Shown here: in pieces, positions 6,078 to 6,469 of the stretch
Layout: every line of letters begins with the position of its first letter
Position numbering within the stretch: the first letter of the stretch is position 1
Source of the DNA: CAYUNA01 sp047629355
GTDB taxonomy: Bacteria > Bacteroidota > Bacteroidia > Chitinophagales > Saprospiraceae
Length of the DNA: 6,469 nt
NCBI GenBank assembly: GCA_047629355.1
Contig: JBLHWU010000305.1
Coordinates: 1-6,469, forward strand
Direction of reading: 5' to 3'
Translations under genes and position numbers: made by a program
Notes under the pieces: generated by a model
What the model saw: only the letters and a program-made list of their open reading frames with translations
Told to the model about the DNA's origin: nothing
Databases searched by the model: none

Positions 6078-6221
6078 CTTTTTCGCTTCACCAACGGCAT
6101 GATAAAAAGGTAAAAAAATGCGCCGCCCAGTCCGATTGATTAAATTCGGTAAGGAAAAAACGGAACTTGTCCGTTGCAGGCTTTTTTTTAATAAATTTTT
6201 GATGATGATGATGATGATGAT
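6078..6221 (-). other. In-frame 5' extension of the deacetylase lacking a standard start
   Basis: These 48 codons continue the deacetylase frame without a stop. They read seven Ile, then KNLLKKSLQRTSSVFSLPNL, then INRTGRRIFLPFYHAVGEAK and a final K. The basic, amphipathic start followed by PFYHAV and then LPHIAHLY is what I expect at the N-terminus of Bacteroidota deacetylases of this subgroup, so it looks coding. The frame stays open to a TAG near 6270. The only possible near-cognate starts are ATT at 6225-6227, the ATC codons, and CTG at 6177-6179. Confidence 0.6.
6201..6221. repeat. Trinucleotide microsatellite, seven GAT units
   Basis: Seven perfect GAT copies on the + strand, read as seven ATC (Ile) codons in the deacetylase frame on the minus strand. 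A trinucleotide tract changes length without shifting frame. It lies 8 nt from the end of the inverted-repeat element at 6230. Confidence 0.95.
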
Positions 6222-6229
6222 TTGAATAT

Positions 6230-6389
6230 TAGACTTGTTACCCTTTAAAAATGCTTGTATGAAATTTAGATTTTTTTGCTAATTTTCTTTAAAAGAAAAT
6301 TAAATAGTCCCTCTATTAAATGATTTTTTAAAGGAAAATAGCGGAAAAGATATTTTCAGTCGAGTATTTATTAAAGGGCAACAAGTCTA
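6230..6389. mobile_element. MITE-like 160-bp element with 19-bp terminal inverted repeats
   Basis: TAGACTTGTTACCCTTTAA at 6230-6248 is the reverse complement of TTAAAGGGCAACAAGTCTA at 6371-6389 at 18 of 19 positions. Both ends begin and finish with TA, which could be the 2-bp target duplication made by IS630/mariner-type transposases. There is no open frame for a transposase inside. Size, terminal repeats and AT-richness fit a miniature inverted-repeat element, but the pair could also be arms of a long stem. Repetition in the genome would decide. Confidence 0.5.
6280..6302. repeat. 23-nt palindrome inside the MITE-like element
   Basis: TAATTTTCTT and AAGAAAATTA form a perfect 10-bp inverted repeat around TAA. 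It is off-centre in the 6230-6389 element (its centre is near 6291, the element's near 6310). It could be a subterminal structure of the element or a weak terminator for transcription from either side. Confidence 0.55.
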
Positions 6390-6469
6390 TTGAGTAACTG
6401 TAAAAAAATAACTCGCCCAGTTGGAGGGGCTCTTTTATCATTTCTAAGTAGTTATTCAAGTTTATATAG
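6390..6469. other. Noncoding right edge of the window
   Basis: AT-rich sequence with no supportable gene. On the minus strand a 37-codon frame starts at the ATG at 6440, but it runs into the inverted-repeat element, has no recognisable motif and ends before the deacetylase frame. The context beyond the edge is unknown. Confidence 0.5.

Noticed and set aside
6099..6101. Minus-strand ATG at 6101 as the deacetylase start
   Set aside because: It is in a different reading frame from the deacetylase, so it cannot produce the NodB domain without a frameshift.
6328..6440. 37-codon minus-strand frame starting at 6440 as the missing deacetylase start
   Set aside because: It ends in a stop inside the inverted-repeat element and is out of frame with the deacetylase; removing the element also does not join them in frame.
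1..6469. CRISPR array, tRNA or rRNA gene, prophage or defence system
   Set aside because: No regularly spaced repeats, cloverleaf-type sequence, transposase, integrase or defence-family motif could be found in any frame.

Overview
The window is AT-rich chromosomal DNA that looks like a Bacteroidota member, plausibly a free-living Saprospiria- or Cytophagia-like organism. This is inferred from family content (DUF4197 lipoprotein-like export, Bacteroidota-type PfkA and CE4 deacetylase), from the near absence of Shine-Dalgarno sequences, and from matches to the Bacteroidota -7 promoter element TAnnTTTG ahead of two genes. No search was run, so the genus is not claimed.

Layout: (1) 1-320 is a noncoding leader, followed by a secreted DUF4197 protein on + (321-1073). 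(2) A convergent hairpin (1081-1133) separates it from galM, aldose 1-epimerase, on - (1133-2218). (3) A 200-bp gap holds a palindrome and a strong 24-bp inverted repeat next to a GC-rich patch. (4) pfkA, 6-phosphofructokinase, lies on - (2431-3435). (5) A 706-bp noncoding divergent region carries several dyads. (6) A secreted 23-residue-repeat protein with a C-terminal peptidoglycan-binding domain lies on + (4142-5077). (7) A strong bidirectional terminator (5134-5177) follows. (8) A CE4 polysaccharide deacetylase lies on - (5220-6077). Its recognisable homology continues upstream of the first usable start codon, through seven ATC codons, to the edge of a 160-bp element bounded by 19-bp inverted repeats (6230-6389).

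Functionally, galM and pfkA both serve sugar catabolism (hexose anomer interconversion and the committed glycolytic step) and lie in the same direction. They are separated by hairpins and probably do not form a simple operon. The two exported or cell-envelope genes (the repeat/PG-binding protein and the deacetylase) are convergent and do not form an operon.

The window is mostly ordinary. I do not see a new multi-gene system. The items worth checking are the deacetylase with no normal start beside a MITE-like element, the Asp-to-Asn change in the PfkA active-site GGDG motif, the exact 23-residue periodicity of the envelope protein, and the symmetric dyads upstream of pfkA and galM.
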